Shown: positions 1-9,737 of the stretch, piece by piece
Layout of the letters: the number at the start of each line of letters is the position of its first letter
Position numbering within the stretch: the stretch's first letter is position 1
NCBI GenBank assembly: GCA_903826405.1
Contig: CAIKEH010000029.1
Coordinates: 1 to 64,000 of the forward strand
From: an uncultured bacterium
GTDB lineage: Bacteria > Bacteroidota > Bacteroidia > Chitinophagales > Chitinophagaceae
Direction of reading: 5' to 3'
Length of the DNA: 64,000 nt
Notes under the pieces: model-generated
What the model was told of the DNA's origin: nothing
The model's database searches: none
Seen by the model: only the letters and a program-made list of their open reading frames with translations
Program-made: the position numbers and the translations under genes

Positions 1-221
1 GTATTATGACCACAAAGATAAACGGTAAACGGGAATGAAAAAAAAATAAAGCAGCAGCACGAAAACACCTTCAAATAATTTGGAACCAATTGATTGTGCA
101 ATACATGGCCAGGTCCATAATTATTGTTGTTATGAGAAAAGTATCCGGAATTTGATTTGCGTATAGAATACACAAGTGTGGTAAAACCATTAAATTTACA
201 GACCTAACTTGATCTGCAGTA

Positions 222-2936
222 ATGAGGATACACTTCTATATACGGTTCACCACCCGTTTTGGGCAATCCCTGATGATATCGGGTAACTTGACGGAATTAG
301 GAAGTGGTATCGAGGAAAGTGCGCTCAAAATGGAATACCTGAATGACCAATTTTGGCATATTTCTATAAGTCTATCAGAAAATCAGAACCCTTCTGTTCA
401 ACATGTAAACTATCACTACATTTTGACTGAAGAAGGAAAAGAAACTGTAGTGGAATGGGGGAGGGATAGATCAGTGGACCTCACTCTGTTGACGGCCGAT
501 GATTTAACCATTTTCGACACCTGGAACCACGCAGGGGAATATGAAAATGTTTTTTATACTGAACCTTTCCGGGAGATCTTGATTCCCCAATTCGCATCCG
601 GTATCAAGCCAAAACCCTACCATGGGAACACGCATATTTTCAAAGTGAAAGCCCCTCTTCTCAGGAAAAACGAAGTGCTTTGCCTTTTGGGAAGTGCAAA
701 AAATATGGGTGCATGGGCAAGTGAGAAAGCTGTGCCCATGTCTCGTGAAAAGGATTGGTGGACGGTAAAACTCGACCTTTCCAGGGAGCCATTCCCTTTG
801 ACTTACAAATACGGCATATACCAGACCAGATTCAAGCAATTCGTTGAATATGAAAAAGGTAACAACCGTTTTTTGTTGGACAAAGCCAATAAGAAAAAAG
901 TGACCATCCTTCATGATGGATTTGCCCAGCTTCCAAATGATACATGGAGAGCGGCAGGGGTTTCCATACCCGTTTTCAGCTTGAAAACGAAAAAAAGCTT
1001 CGGTGTTGGGGAGTTCACGGACCTCATTAAATTGGTCGATTGGGCAAAATCCACAGGTTTACGTTTGATCCAGGTACTCCCGGTGAATGATACCACGACA
1101 ACAGGAACCTGGTTGGATTCATATCCTTATTCCGCTATTTCAGCATATGCTCTACATCCCATCTATGTAAATCTTGAAAAGATTGCCGGCAAAGAATATG
1201 CTTCTTCCATCCGATCATTGAAGGATAAGCAAAAACAACTCAATGAACTCCCTGATTTGGATTATGAGCAGGTCATGCATTTCAAAATGAATGTCCTACG
1301 TGATCTGTACGTTTTACTGAAGGACAATACCTTCAACTCAGTTGAATACCATGCATTTTATAAGGAAAATGAACATTGGCTGTTGCCATATGCAGCTTTC
1401 GTTCACCTGAAGGATAAATATTCAACTGCGGATTTCACAAAATGGAAGCAACATTCAACATACGATAAAGCATCGATAAAAAAGTTGGTTTCTCCAGACA
1501 GCAAACATCATGAAGGGATCTTGCTACATTATTTCATTCAGTTCCATCTTCATGAACAGTTGAGATCCGTTCATGAATATGCAAGAAAGAATGGGATCGT
1601 TTTGAAAGGGGACATACCGATCGGCATCAGTAGATCAGGGGTTGATGCCTGGATGTCGCCGGATCTTTTCCATATGGATATGCAGGCCGGTGCTCCTCCT
1701 GATGATTTTGCGGTGAAAGGCCAGAACTGGGGCTTTCCCACCTATAACTGGTCCAGTATGCAGAAAGATGGGTTTGAGTGGTGGAAAATGAGATTCGAAC
1801 AAATGGGCCATTATTTTGATGCTTTCAGGATTGATCACATACTTGGTTTTTTCCGTATTTGGTCCATCCCCGTTCATGCCGTGGAAGGTATCATGGGACA
1901 CTTCGTACCGGCCATTCCCGTTCACATCAATGAATTCAATCAGCGGGGCATTGGATTTGATAGATACAGGTTTTGTAAACCATACATCAATGACGCCGTT
2001 CTATGGGAGATGTTCGGACAAGATGAAATTCACTTCAAACCCTTCCTCATAAGTTATGACGATGGTACTTATTCTCTTAAGCCTGAATTTTCAACCCAAC
2101 GCCAGGTAGAGGAATATTTTGAATTCAAATTCGTGGGGGATAGGAATGAAAGGATGAAAAAAGGCCTTTTTGACCTCATCTCGAATGTCCTGCTTTTCGA
2201 AGAAGAGTCATCGGAAGGCACCCTTTACCATTTCCGATTCGGGATGGAACATACCAGTTCATTCAAACATTTGCTCGGACCGACGCAGGATCGATTGAAA
2301 GATCTGTACATAGATTATTATTTCCGACGTCAGGATGAGTATTGGAAACATGAGGCCCTTCGGAAATTACCGGCGTTGAAGCGATGTACGGACATGCTCA
2401 TCTGCGGGGAAGATCTGGGCTTGGTTCCTTCCTGCGTGGCAGATGTCATGAAACAATTGGGCATTCTGAGCCTGGAGATCCAGAGAATGCCCAAGCAGGC
2501 CACAAAGGATTTCTTCCACCCTGCCGATGCTCCGTATCTTTCAGTAGTAACCCCATCTACCCATGATATGAGTACCATCAGGGGATGGTGGACGGAAGAC
2601 AGGAATCGTACACAATTGTTCTACAGCCAACAATTAGGTAAGGAGGGAGCCGCACCAATGGAATGTGAACCCTGGGTGAATAAGGAGATCATTCTGCAGC
2701 ATCTATATTCACCATCGATGTGGGCGATATTCCAATTACAGGACATCCTGGGCATTTCAGGATCACTTCGACGTGATGATATTGATTCAGAAAGGATCAA
2801 CGTACCAGCGGATCCCAAACATTACTGGAGATACAGAATGCATATCCATTTGGAAGATCTATTGAAAGAAACTGAATTCAATGCTGAATTGAAAAGCTAT
2901 ATTTCTTCTAGTGGACGCACAAACAAAATGAATTGA
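222..2936 (+). CDS. malQ: 4-alpha-glucanotransferase (amylomaltase, GH77) with two N-terminal starch-binding domains
   Basis: Transfers alpha-1,4-glucan segments between maltooligosaccharides in the cytosol during starch, maltose or glycogen turnover. At 904 residues it is the long form: two CBM20-like domains (about 1-105 and 125-240, the second with the LLGSAKNMGAW-type motif) precede the GH77 barrel (about 250-890). Catalytic residues by motif: nucleophile D538 in FRIDHILGF, acid/base E730 in CGEDLG, and D782 in TPSTHDMS. No signal peptide. The ATG at 222 puts the start exactly at the first CBM20 strand; no ribosome binding site is visible, as usual in Bacteroidota. Its stop overlaps the next gene by 4 nt, so the two are probably co-translated. 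Family call is firm. Confidence 0.96.
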   Translation: MRIHFYIRFTTRFGQSLMISGNLTELGSGIEESALKMEYLNDQFWHISISLSENQNPSVQHVNYHYILTEEGKETVVEWGRDRSVDLTLLTADDLTIFDTWNHAGEYENVFYTEPFREILIPQFASGIKPKPYHGNTHIFKVKAPLLRKNEVLCLLGSAKNMGAWASEKAVPMSREKDWWTVKLDLSREPFPLTYKYGIYQTRFKQFVEYEKGNNRFLLDKANKKKVTILHDGFAQLPNDTWRAAGVSIPVFSLKTKKSFGVGEFTDLIKLVDWAKSTGLRLIQVLPVNDTTTTGTWLDSYPYSAISAYALHPIYVNLEKIAGKEYASSIRSLKDKQKQLNELPDLDYEQVMHFKMNVLRDLYVLLKDNTFNSVEYHAFYKENEHWLLPYAAFVHLKDKYSTADFTKWKQHSTYDKASIKKLVSPDSKHHEGILLHYFIQFHLHEQLRSVHEYARKNGIVLKGDIPIGISRSGVDAWMSPDLFHMDMQAGAPPDDFAVKGQNWGFPTYNWSSMQKDGFEWWKMRFEQMGHYFDAFRIDHILGFFRIWSIPVHAVEGIMGHFVPAIPVHINEFNQRGIGFDRYRFCKPYINDAVLWEMFGQDEIHFKPFLISYDDGTYSLKPEFSTQRQVEEYFEFKFVGDRNERMKKGLFDLISNVLLFEEESSEGTLYHFRFGMEHTSSFKHLLGPTQDRLKDLYIDYYFRRQDEYWKHEALRKLPALKRCTDMLICGEDLGLVPSCVADVMKQLGILSLEIQRMPKQATKDFFHPADAPYLSVVTPSTHDMSTIRGWWTEDRNRTQLFYSQQLGKEGAAPMECEPWVNKEIILQHLYSPSMWAIFQLQDILGISGSLRRDDIDSERINVPADPKHYWRYRMHIHLEDLLKETEFNAELKSYISSSGRTNKMN

Positions 2937-3964
2937 AGGTATATCTCCGGGAATTGGAACTCCCATTCCGACATCCATTTACCATTTCCAAGGGGACAAA
3001 AACAACCCAACCAGATCTATTGGTAGGTTTGGAATGGAAAGGGAAATGGGGATTCGGAGAAGCTCCCGCCATAAGCTATTACCATACTACTACTGCAGGT
3101 ATGGCAGAAACACTTTCTCAGAAAAAGGCTCAGGTGGAGAGTTTCGCGATGACCAGCCCTGAGCGCTTCTGGCATTTTCTCCATCATCTGTTTCCCAATG
3201 ATCCATTTCTCGTATGTGCACTTGACATTGCAGGCTGGGACCTTCATGGTAAATTACTTAATAAATCACTTCATCAAATATGGGGACTTGATCCCTCGAA
3301 GATACCCATGACCGATTACACGATCGGTATAGATACCCCGGATCGAATGGTTGAAAAAATGATCGAAAAACCATGGCCAATTTATAAGGTCAAAGTGGGA
3401 ACAGAGGGGGACATTGAACGTATTGTTGCCCTGAGAAAACATACAGATGCCGTAATAAGAGTAGATGCAAATGCAGGTTGGACATTGGATGAAGCACAGG
3501 TTAAAATACCCATGTTGAAGGATTTAGGGATAGAACTCATTGAGCAACCGCTAGCAAAAGATGACTGGGAGGGAATGAAGATCCTGTATAGAACATCGCC
3601 GTTGCCGTTATATGCAGACGAATCCTGTGTATCTGAATCTGATGTGGAACGTTGCGCAGGACATTTTCATGGGATCAATATCAAATTGACCAAGTGCAGT
3701 GGATTAACTCCCGCAAAACGCATGATAAACCATGCAAGAAACCTTGGATTGAAGATCATGCTCGGCTGTATGAATGAATCCACTATTGGAACAGCGGCCA
3801 TGGTACAACTTTCACCTCTTGTTGACCATCTTGATGCAGATGGTCCATTGCTGCTCAGCGTAGATTTAGGAACTGGCTTGCACTATCAAGAGGGCAAAAT
3901 TTCAATGCCTGAAGGTAATGGATTGGGCGTTCAGCTTAATTCAGGACTATTTGATCTGAATTGA
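2933..3964 (+). CDS. Dipeptide epimerase (L-Ala-D/L-Glu epimerase-like, enolase superfamily)
   Basis: Member of the mandelate racemase/muconate lactonizing group of the enolase superfamily. Expected role: epimerising L-Ala-D-Glu or a related dipeptide from recycled murein in the cytosol. Seen: capping domain (1-120), then the barrel with the KxK pair K152/K154, metal ligands D178 (RVDANAGW), E204 (LIEQPL) and D229 (YADES), and the second lysine K251 (INIKLTK). The MNEST motif near 281 is typical of these epimerases. The start is a TTG overlapping the TGA of malQ (TTGA); the protein begins immediately with the first strand, so no later start fits. Exact dipeptide specificity cannot be read from sequence; an o-succinylbenzoate synthase role is less likely. 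Confidence 0.88.
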   Translation: MKVYLRELELPFRHPFTISKGTKTTQPDLLVGLEWKGKWGFGEAPAISYYHTTTAGMAETLSQKKAQVESFAMTSPERFWHFLHHLFPNDPFLVCALDIAGWDLHGKLLNKSLHQIWGLDPSKIPMTDYTIGIDTPDRMVEKMIEKPWPIYKVKVGTEGDIERIVALRKHTDAVIRVDANAGWTLDEAQVKIPMLKDLGIELIEQPLAKDDWEGMKILYRTSPLPLYADESCVSESDVERCAGHFHGINIKLTKCSGLTPAKRMINHARNLGLKIMLGCMNESTIGTAAMVQLSPLVDHLDADGPLLLSVDLGTGLHYQEGKISMPEGNGLGVQLNSGLFDLN

Positions 3965-3999
3965 TGGTCATTGGAGTATTTCATATTTCCATTCAGGAA

Positions 4000-4788
4000 T
4001 CAACCGGCCAACCAACCTCCATCAACAGGAAGAGAATGGCCTGTAATGAAAGAAGCACTATCTGAACATAGCCAAACTACTGCTTCGGCGACCTCCTCAG
4101 GATTACCAAGCCTACCCATGGGTTCCAGATCAATGAATTGCTTTTCAGCAACTGCATCGGAACGAGTGATACGATCAATCATCGGTGTACGAATCACACC
4201 GGGGCAGACCGCATTTATCCTGATACCTGACCTGGCATTTTCCAATGCAGCAGTTTTGGTTAAACCTATAATAGCATGCTTGCTGGCAACATAAGCAGGG
4301 GATCCCGGGAATCCAATCAACCCGGCAACTGAGGAATTGTTGACAATGACACCTTTACCGGTCTTGAGCATGTGTTGTATCTCATACTTCATACAAAGCC
4401 AAACACCCTTCAGATTGATCGAAATCGTTCTGTCCCAATTATCCTCGGTACATTCATGTGTAGAAGCTATGAAACCTTCCACACCGGCATTATTGAAAGC
4501 ATAATCAATATGACCATGTATCTGGATGATCTGATCGAACATTTTATGTACATCTTCTGATACGGATACATCACAGGGAATGAATACAGCGTCCCCACCA
4601 TCATCAATAATTTTTGATACGACATCCCCTCCATAAGTGTTATCTACGACAACCACTTTCACTCCGAGTTTGGCGAAAGCCATTGCTGCAGCCCTTCCAA
4701 TTCCGTTGCTGCCACCTGTTATAACAGCTACCTCATTTTGCGATGATGTTGCCATACTGTGAGTATTTTTTGTCAGATGAATGTCCAT
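4000..4788 (-). CDS. SDR-family NAD(P)-dependent oxidoreductase
   Basis: Classical short-chain dehydrogenase/reductase of 262 residues, cytosolic, one Rossmann domain. Seen: cofactor motif TGGSNGIG (24-31), an acidic residue at the end of beta-2 (VVVDN, D49) that favours NAD over NADP, NNAG (99-102), catalytic S152/S153 region, and Y166-x3-K170 (YVASK), with the PVDGGW C-terminal motif. The substrate is unknown; closest by style to glucose/3-oxoacyl-type reductases that prefer NAD. An alternative start at 4755 (residue 12, MATSSQ) would begin just before the first strand and may be the true one. It is convergent with the epimerase gene (35 nt apart) and has no operon partner. Confidence 0.9.
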   Translation of the reverse strand: MDIHLTKNTHSMATSSQNEVAVITGGSNGIGRAAAMAFAKLGVKVVVVDNTYGGDVVSKIIDDGGDAVFIPCDVSVSEDVHKMFDQIIQIHGHIDYAFNNAGVEGFIASTHECTEDNWDRTISINLKGVWLCMKYEIQHMLKTGKGVIVNNSSVAGLIGFPGSPAYVASKHAIIGLTKTAALENARSGIRINAVCPGVIRTPMIDRITRSDAVAEKQFIDLEPMGRLGNPEEVAEAVVWLCSDSASFITGHSLPVDGGWLAG

Positions 4789-4996
4789 CTTTCAATTTAT
4801 TCCAATTGAATGTCCTGTATGCATTAAAGCATGAATATTCCTAAAGGATTATACATTTCCATAGTAAAAGATCATTGGAATATCAGCGTAATTCATGAAA
4901 TTCAAACCATTTGAGATGCACATTCAAAGTGAAAAAGAAAATATGGTATCAAATACAAAAGGACAGTGTGACTCTATCACGAACTGTCCTCCTGTG

Positions 4997-5070
<74 letters not shown>

Positions 5071-5356
5071 AAATGATTATATGTTCAATATCATGAATAT
5101 CAGACATTCACACTTCCAAAAATACTTCTGATATCATAAATTGATCAAAGTTTAAATATTCAAAATATTTAATATTTTCAAAAATTATGTATTTGCTTGT
5201 AAATCATTTAACCATATATATAATGGTTTTTAATTAGATTAAATTATCAAAATGAATTTGTTAGAAATTTATACAATTGAAACTTTGTTTTTATTGGGAT
5301 TATTCACGTAATGAGAAGATTTGCGTAATATTTGCTGCTCCTAGAACCAATATTCC
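5071..5356. other. AT-rich intergenic region
   Basis: Between tRNA-Pro and the secreted phosphoesterase. Besides the tRNA promoter it is strongly AT-rich (several ATATT/TTTAA runs at 5155-5290) and presumably carries the promoter of the downstream gene. No clear consensus promoter, hairpin or small gene was found here. Confidence 0.4.
5117..5149 (-). promoter_or_regulatory. Bacteroidota-type promoter of tRNA-Pro
   Basis: On the minus strand TTTG (5149-5146) lies 21 nt before TATTTTTG (5124-5117), matching the -33/-7 consensus of the Bacteroidota primary sigma factor. The predicted start is near 5110, about 40 nt ahead of the mature tRNA 5' end. Confidence 0.55.
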
Positions 5357-8332
5357 ATGAAGCCATTCAGTCGACGCGAAAGTAAGTTCATAATTATTTT
5401 GTGGATAGGCTTCAATTGTTTCACATCAAAAGATTCCAAAGCAACGGTTTCAATATTTCCCGTGCCTGAAAGTAATGCTGGATTTTCGAATGAAAATCAT
5501 AAATCAGTTCATTTCACCAATGTCAATTCAACCCTCTTCACGTACGGATCCACATGGAAATATCTTGACAATGGAACGAATCAAGGTGTTAATTGGTACA
5601 GTCCTACTTTTTCAGATGCAAATTGGAAATCAGGCCCAAGTCCTTTGGGATATGGGAACAATCCTGCAACAGCATTGAATTTTGGAGGAAATAGCACGAA
5701 TAAGTACATAACTTACTATTTCAGAAAACAGGTGATTTTCACATCACCTAAATCATATGCTTCAGTAACGATGAACCTTCATCGCGATGATGGGATTGTC
5801 GTGTACGTCAATGGAAAAGAAGTTTTCAGAAATAACATTTCCACAGGAACCGTCACCTATACGAAATTGGCATCTTCAGCTTCAGATAACGGTAACAGTA
5901 CCATTGTCACTACCATTCCCATATCAGCTTTTATCGCGGGAACAAACACTATCTCTGCAGAAGTACATCAATGTAGTAAAAGTGATCCAGATCTTAAATT
6001 CGATATGGAGATGATCGCAAATGGCATCAATGAAATGCCTTCTGCGAATGCTGGAATTGATCAAATAATAACATTGCCCACCACTTCCACGAATCTGAAT
6101 GGCACAGGTACGGATCCGGATGGATTCATAGCTTCTTTCAATTGGACTCAAATAAGTGGACCATTGGCTTGCACTTTTTCAAATTCCAGTATTGCTGTCA
6201 CATCTGTTTCAGGTTTGACCAAAACAGGTATCTATTCATTTAAACTTTCAGTTACAGACAATTTGGGATTGACAGCATTTGACACCATCAATATTACATG
6301 CAATGCCCTTAATGTCCTGAATCAAGCCCCGATTTCTAACGCTGGCATTGACCAAAGCATAAACTTTCCGATATCCTCGGCAAATTTGAGTGGTTCAGGT
6401 GTCGATGCCGATGGAACGATATCTTCTTATAATTGGACGCAGATCAATGGCCCGGTCAAAGCTTTAATTACGTATTCCAATTCTGCACTTACCACTGTAA
6501 CAGGAATGACGTTACCAGGTATTTATTCATATAAATTCGTTGTTACGGACAATTTGGGATCAAGCACTTACGACACCATAAACATAACGGTATATACGCT
6601 TATACGGGGGCCCTATCTTCAAAAAGTGAATTCGACTAGCTTACTGCTCCGTTGGAGAACAGACATCGCAACCGCATCACAAGTTGAAGTAGGTACCATT
6701 TACGGGACATATGGAAAAGTTTTCTCTGACACTAAATACACTTCTGATCATGTTGTACTCATAAATGGCCTCCTTCCTGACACGAAATATTATTACCGTT
6801 TCGGAAATACAAACAACATCATTCAATCTGGCAATGATAATTATTTCATCACTGCGCCGAATTCCTTAAGTACTCGCAAGATGCGGTTTGCTGCATTCGG
6901 TGATTGCGGCAGGAATGACAATGGATTTCAATCAAATACGTTGTCCTCGTATTTGAATTATACAGGGAACAATAAAGCGGAAGTACTTTTACTTTTGGGC
7001 GATAACGCTTATGACAATGGTTTGGATTCGGAATATCAAACTAAGATGTTCACTGTCTACTCGAGCAACATACTAAAAAACCACGCCTTATTTCCTGCAC
7101 CAGGGAATCATGATTATGCAAATACTATAGCAAGACAGGTGGATAAGAAAATACCCTATTATGATATTTTTTCTACACCTGCAAATGCTGAATGTGGAGG
7201 CGTTGCCTCACTCACGAATTCATACTATTCTTTCAATTGGGGGAATGTTCACTTTATAAGTTTGGATTCGTATGGGTTCGAAACCACCAATCAACTCAGA
7301 ATTTATGATACAATTAGTCCTCAGATCGTTTGGTTGAAAAACGATCTCGAAGCGAACCTTTCCAAGTGGACGGTAGTTTATTTCCATCATCCTCCATATA
7401 CAATGGGGAGTCATAATTCGGACACAGAAGCTGAGTTGATCAGTATTAGACAGAAATTCACTACAATTCTGGAAAGATATGGCGTCGATCTCGTTTTAAA
7501 TGGGCATAGTCATGATTATGAGAGATCTTATCTTTTGAAAGGATACACAGGGGATGAAGCATCCTTCAACTTATCGCAATACGCTACCAGCAACTCAAGC
7601 GGGAAATATGACGGGAGCATCAATTCTTGTGCTTTCCAAACAATTTCAGGCAAAGTGAACCACGGAACGATCTACGTAGTATCTGGATCATCCGGAGCTG
7701 CAGGAGCAACACAAGCTGGATATCCTCATAATGCCCTTCCTTTTGCTCAGAATGATGGAGGAATGTTCTTTTTTGAGGTTGAAGACAATCGATTTGACGG
7801 AAAGTTCATCAGAAAGGATGGGGTCATTTCTGATCAATTCACCCTAATGAAAGATGTCTCTTTAAATAGGAACGTCTCTATGATATCGGGATCGAATCAG
7901 ATACTTACTGCATCTTGGATCGGGAATTATAAATGGTCAAATGGGGCAACTACAAGAAGCATCACCATAAATCCAACGGCTAATTCAAATTATACTTGTT
8001 CAGATGTAGCAGGATGTATAAATGACAATTTCAATGTGACTGTAACGATAGCTAAAAGCACACTTAATTTAAGTGCAAATGACATTAACCTGAGCAATTT
8101 GAGAATATACCCTGTTCCTTTATATCGTGGGGAAATTCTGCATATCAACCTGCCGGAACGCGATCATTCCACACTGTTCATTTCCAATTCTATTGGTCAG
8201 AATATATTTTCAATGAAAGCAGTAGGTAAACAATCCATAAACACAACAGAGTTTAAACCCGGTATCTATTTCCTGAAAATTCAAAATGGCACTTTATCTA
8301 GGGTGGCCCGATTAGTCGTAATGGAAAGATAA
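5357..8332 (+). CDS. Secreted purple-acid-phosphatase-like metallophosphoesterase with PKD repeats and type IX sorting domain
   Basis: Extracellular or surface phosphoesterase, 991 residues. Order: N-terminal hydrophobic export segment (about 8-30); beta-sandwich domain (about 55-220); two PKD-like repeats (about 228-312 and 326-410); fibronectin/PAP N-terminal-like domain starting RGPYLQ (about 415-505); catalytic metallophosphoesterase with D516 (FGDCG), D549 (GDNAYD), N584-H585-D586 (GNHD), H677/H678 (FHHPP) and H717/H719 (GHSHD); and a C-terminal domain from about 915 with the IYPVP-type motif of the Por sorting family. The two-metal ligand set is complete, so it should be active. Likely releases phosphate from organic esters outside the cell. 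No operon partner; the neighbouring porin is convergent. Confidence 0.9.
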   Translation: MKPFSRRESKFIIILWIGFNCFTSKDSKATVSIFPVPESNAGFSNENHKSVHFTNVNSTLFTYGSTWKYLDNGTNQGVNWYSPTFSDANWKSGPSPLGYGNNPATALNFGGNSTNKYITYYFRKQVIFTSPKSYASVTMNLHRDDGIVVYVNGKEVFRNNISTGTVTYTKLASSASDNGNSTIVTTIPISAFIAGTNTISAEVHQCSKSDPDLKFDMEMIANGINEMPSANAGIDQIITLPTTSTNLNGTGTDPDGFIASFNWTQISGPLACTFSNSSIAVTSVSGLTKTGIYSFKLSVTDNLGLTAFDTINITCNALNVLNQAPISNAGIDQSINFPISSANLSGSGVDADGTISSYNWTQINGPVKALITYSNSALTTVTGMTLPGIYSYKFVVTDNLGSSTYDTINITVYTLIRGPYLQKVNSTSLLLRWRTDIATASQVEVGTIYGTYGKVFSDTKYTSDHVVLINGLLPDTKYYYRFGNTNNIIQSGNDNYFITAPNSLSTRKMRFAAFGDCGRNDNGFQSNTLSSYLNYTGNNKAEVLLLLGDNAYDNGLDSEYQTKMFTVYSSNILKNHALFPAPGNHDYANTIARQVDKKIPYYDIFSTPANAECGGVASLTNSYYSFNWGNVHFISLDSYGFETTNQLRIYDTISPQIVWLKNDLEANLSKWTVVYFHHPPYTMGSHNSDTEAELISIRQKFTTILERYGVDLVLNGHSHDYERSYLLKGYTGDEASFNLSQYATSNSSGKYDGSINSCAFQTISGKVNHGTIYVVSGSSGAAGATQAGYPHNALPFAQNDGGMFFFEVEDNRFDGKFIRKDGVISDQFTLMKDVSLNRNVSMISGSNQILTASWIGNYKWSNGATTRSITINPTANSNYTCSDVAGCINDNFNVTVTIAKSTLNLSANDINLSNLRIYPVPLYRGEILHINLPERDHSTLFISNSIGQNIFSMKAVGKQSINTTEFKPGIYFLKIQNGTLSRVARLVVMER

Positions 8333-8352
8333 AGTGCAAATTCTAACCTTTA

Positions 8353-9657
8353 TCACAACTCGAACTGGGCCCTGAATTGCCAGATATTGATCTTTCCGAT
8401 CAGATCGTTCTTATCAAACTTTCCATGGCCATAATTGATTTCATATCGGAAATGAGGATTGACGAACCAGCTTGCAGCGATGGTGAACCGATTATAATTC
8501 CCACCAGATATCCCTGCGTCAGTACCATCCGTATGCGTGAACCTTGATGCGATTTCAATGGCTCCGGGTCCACTTCCTTTCCGGAATTTGAAATTCTTTT
8601 TAGGGATGAGTTTTCCCAGATTCCCGGTCTGCTTGTTATAGCGCCTGTTCTCTCCGGTAATGAACCATCCACCAGCAGCCTGAAAATACGTGAAATGAGG
8701 GTTTCCTTGGCTGGCACTGCGGACTCCCGTATTCATGTATTCACCGATAAATGTTACCGGCCCTTTGACCCACAGACCTTCCAACATGATGGTACCCGCA
8801 CCACTAGCTTCAAAAGAACCTGAACTGATGTAAAAAGGGGCTGTATTCACTTCAGGTTTTGCCTTATAACTCAATTTTCCATCCGTTGGAGCGGTATGAC
8901 GGTAACCCATTCCAACATGAATTAATTCCCTGTCGGAAGCGTATTGAAGCAGACCGGTAACTCGAGCCGTGATCTGTGTACCATTATCAGCGAACGATTT
9001 TCCGGTTTCCCAATAATTATTAAAAACGCCCAGGGTATAAGTCATTCTACCTTTCAGTATACTATTAGAGTATCTGATCCCTATATTACGCTGCCGAATG
9101 AACATGGGGGCTCCCGTACCTCTTTCCATGAATAAACCCTGTGTACCCGGAGCAACATATTCAGGCCCTACACCTTCTTTCTGCTTTCCGACGGTGATCC
9201 AGCCTGCAGTTGGACTGATGGGAATATCAAAGTTCCAATCAATGAACTCCAGTCTTTTTTTGCCTGGGGGCGCATCCAAGCCATTCCAGTTTGCGCTGAA
9301 CATGTATCTCCAGGGATTTTTCTTGAAGAAAAGAAGACTTCCTGATGCCAACAATCTTTCGCCACGAAATTCAGTCCCCGGTTCCACTTTCCCAACCTGA
9401 GTGATATTATCAGCATCCTGATCGACAATGTTATGGTCTAGCAGGAAAGCCATGCCGAAGTTCAAAGTGAAATATTTGTTCTGGATGTGGTTCCATTTGT
9501 GCTCCATGGTGGTTGGAGCTTGTGTGGCATTTTCAGAGCGGTTTATCGTGACTGTATCATTCAAGGAATTGAGGATGTCTTCCTGCGCATTCCCCTGAAA
9601 TGAAGCAAATATCAAAGTAAAAACGAAGATCGATCGGGAGAGGATTTCGTATTTCAT
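8353..9657 (-). CDS. OprP/OprO-type outer membrane porin
   Basis: Outer membrane beta-barrel of 434 residues resembling the phosphate-selective porin O/P family. Seen: signal peptide (1-24, ending QGNAQ), then alternating amphipathic strands rich in aromatic residues and glycine, and a terminal strand ending WQFRAQFEL with the C-terminal aromatic pattern of barrel proteins. In this family the barrel passes small anions; here the substrate could be phosphate, sulfate or an organic anion. It is the last gene of the minus-strand block led by the creatininase/receptor/sulfatase genes, 80 nt after the sulfatase stop and separated from it by a palindrome. Anion preference is inference from family and context only. 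Confidence 0.78.
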   Translation of the reverse strand: MKYEILSRSIFVFTLIFASFQGNAQEDILNSLNDTVTINRSENATQAPTTMEHKWNHIQNKYFTLNFGMAFLLDHNIVDQDADNITQVGKVEPGTEFRGERLLASGSLLFFKKNPWRYMFSANWNGLDAPPGKKRLEFIDWNFDIPISPTAGWITVGKQKEGVGPEYVAPGTQGLFMERGTGAPMFIRQRNIGIRYSNSILKGRMTYTLGVFNNYWETGKSFADNGTQITARVTGLLQYASDRELIHVGMGYRHTAPTDGKLSYKAKPEVNTAPFYISSGSFEASGAGTIMLEGLWVKGPVTFIGEYMNTGVRSASQGNPHFTYFQAAGGWFITGENRRYNKQTGNLGKLIPKKNFKFRKGSGPGAIEIASRFTHTDGTDAGISGGNYNRFTIAASWFVNPHFRYEINYGHGKFDKNDLIGKINIWQFRAQFEL

Positions 9658-9672
9658 GGTTTCAATTTAAAT

Positions 9673-9702
9673 GCCGACGATCACCACGTGATGATCGTCG
9701 GC
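9673..9702. repeat. 30-bp near-perfect palindrome between sulfatase and porin
   Basis: GCCGACGATCA and TGATCGTCGGC flank a core containing CACGTG, so all 30 bases can pair with a single T-G wobble. GC-rich arms in an AT-rich spacer. It lies after the sulfatase stop and 16 nt before the porin start; there is no long T-run, so an mRNA-processing or attenuating hairpin, or a dimeric operator, is as likely as a terminator. Confidence 0.75.
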
Positions 9703-9737
9703 ACAAAATTATAAAATTTAACATGCCTTGCTAAGGG

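Noticed and set aside
1-221. Gene fragment at the left edge
   Set aside because: No frame of useful length on either strand; only a leader region for malQ is plausible.
5071-8340. Possible genomic island inserted at tRNA-Pro
   Set aside because: Low GC and a large secreted gene lie on the 5' side of the tRNA, whereas integration uses the 3' end; no integrase or repeat of the tRNA end was found.
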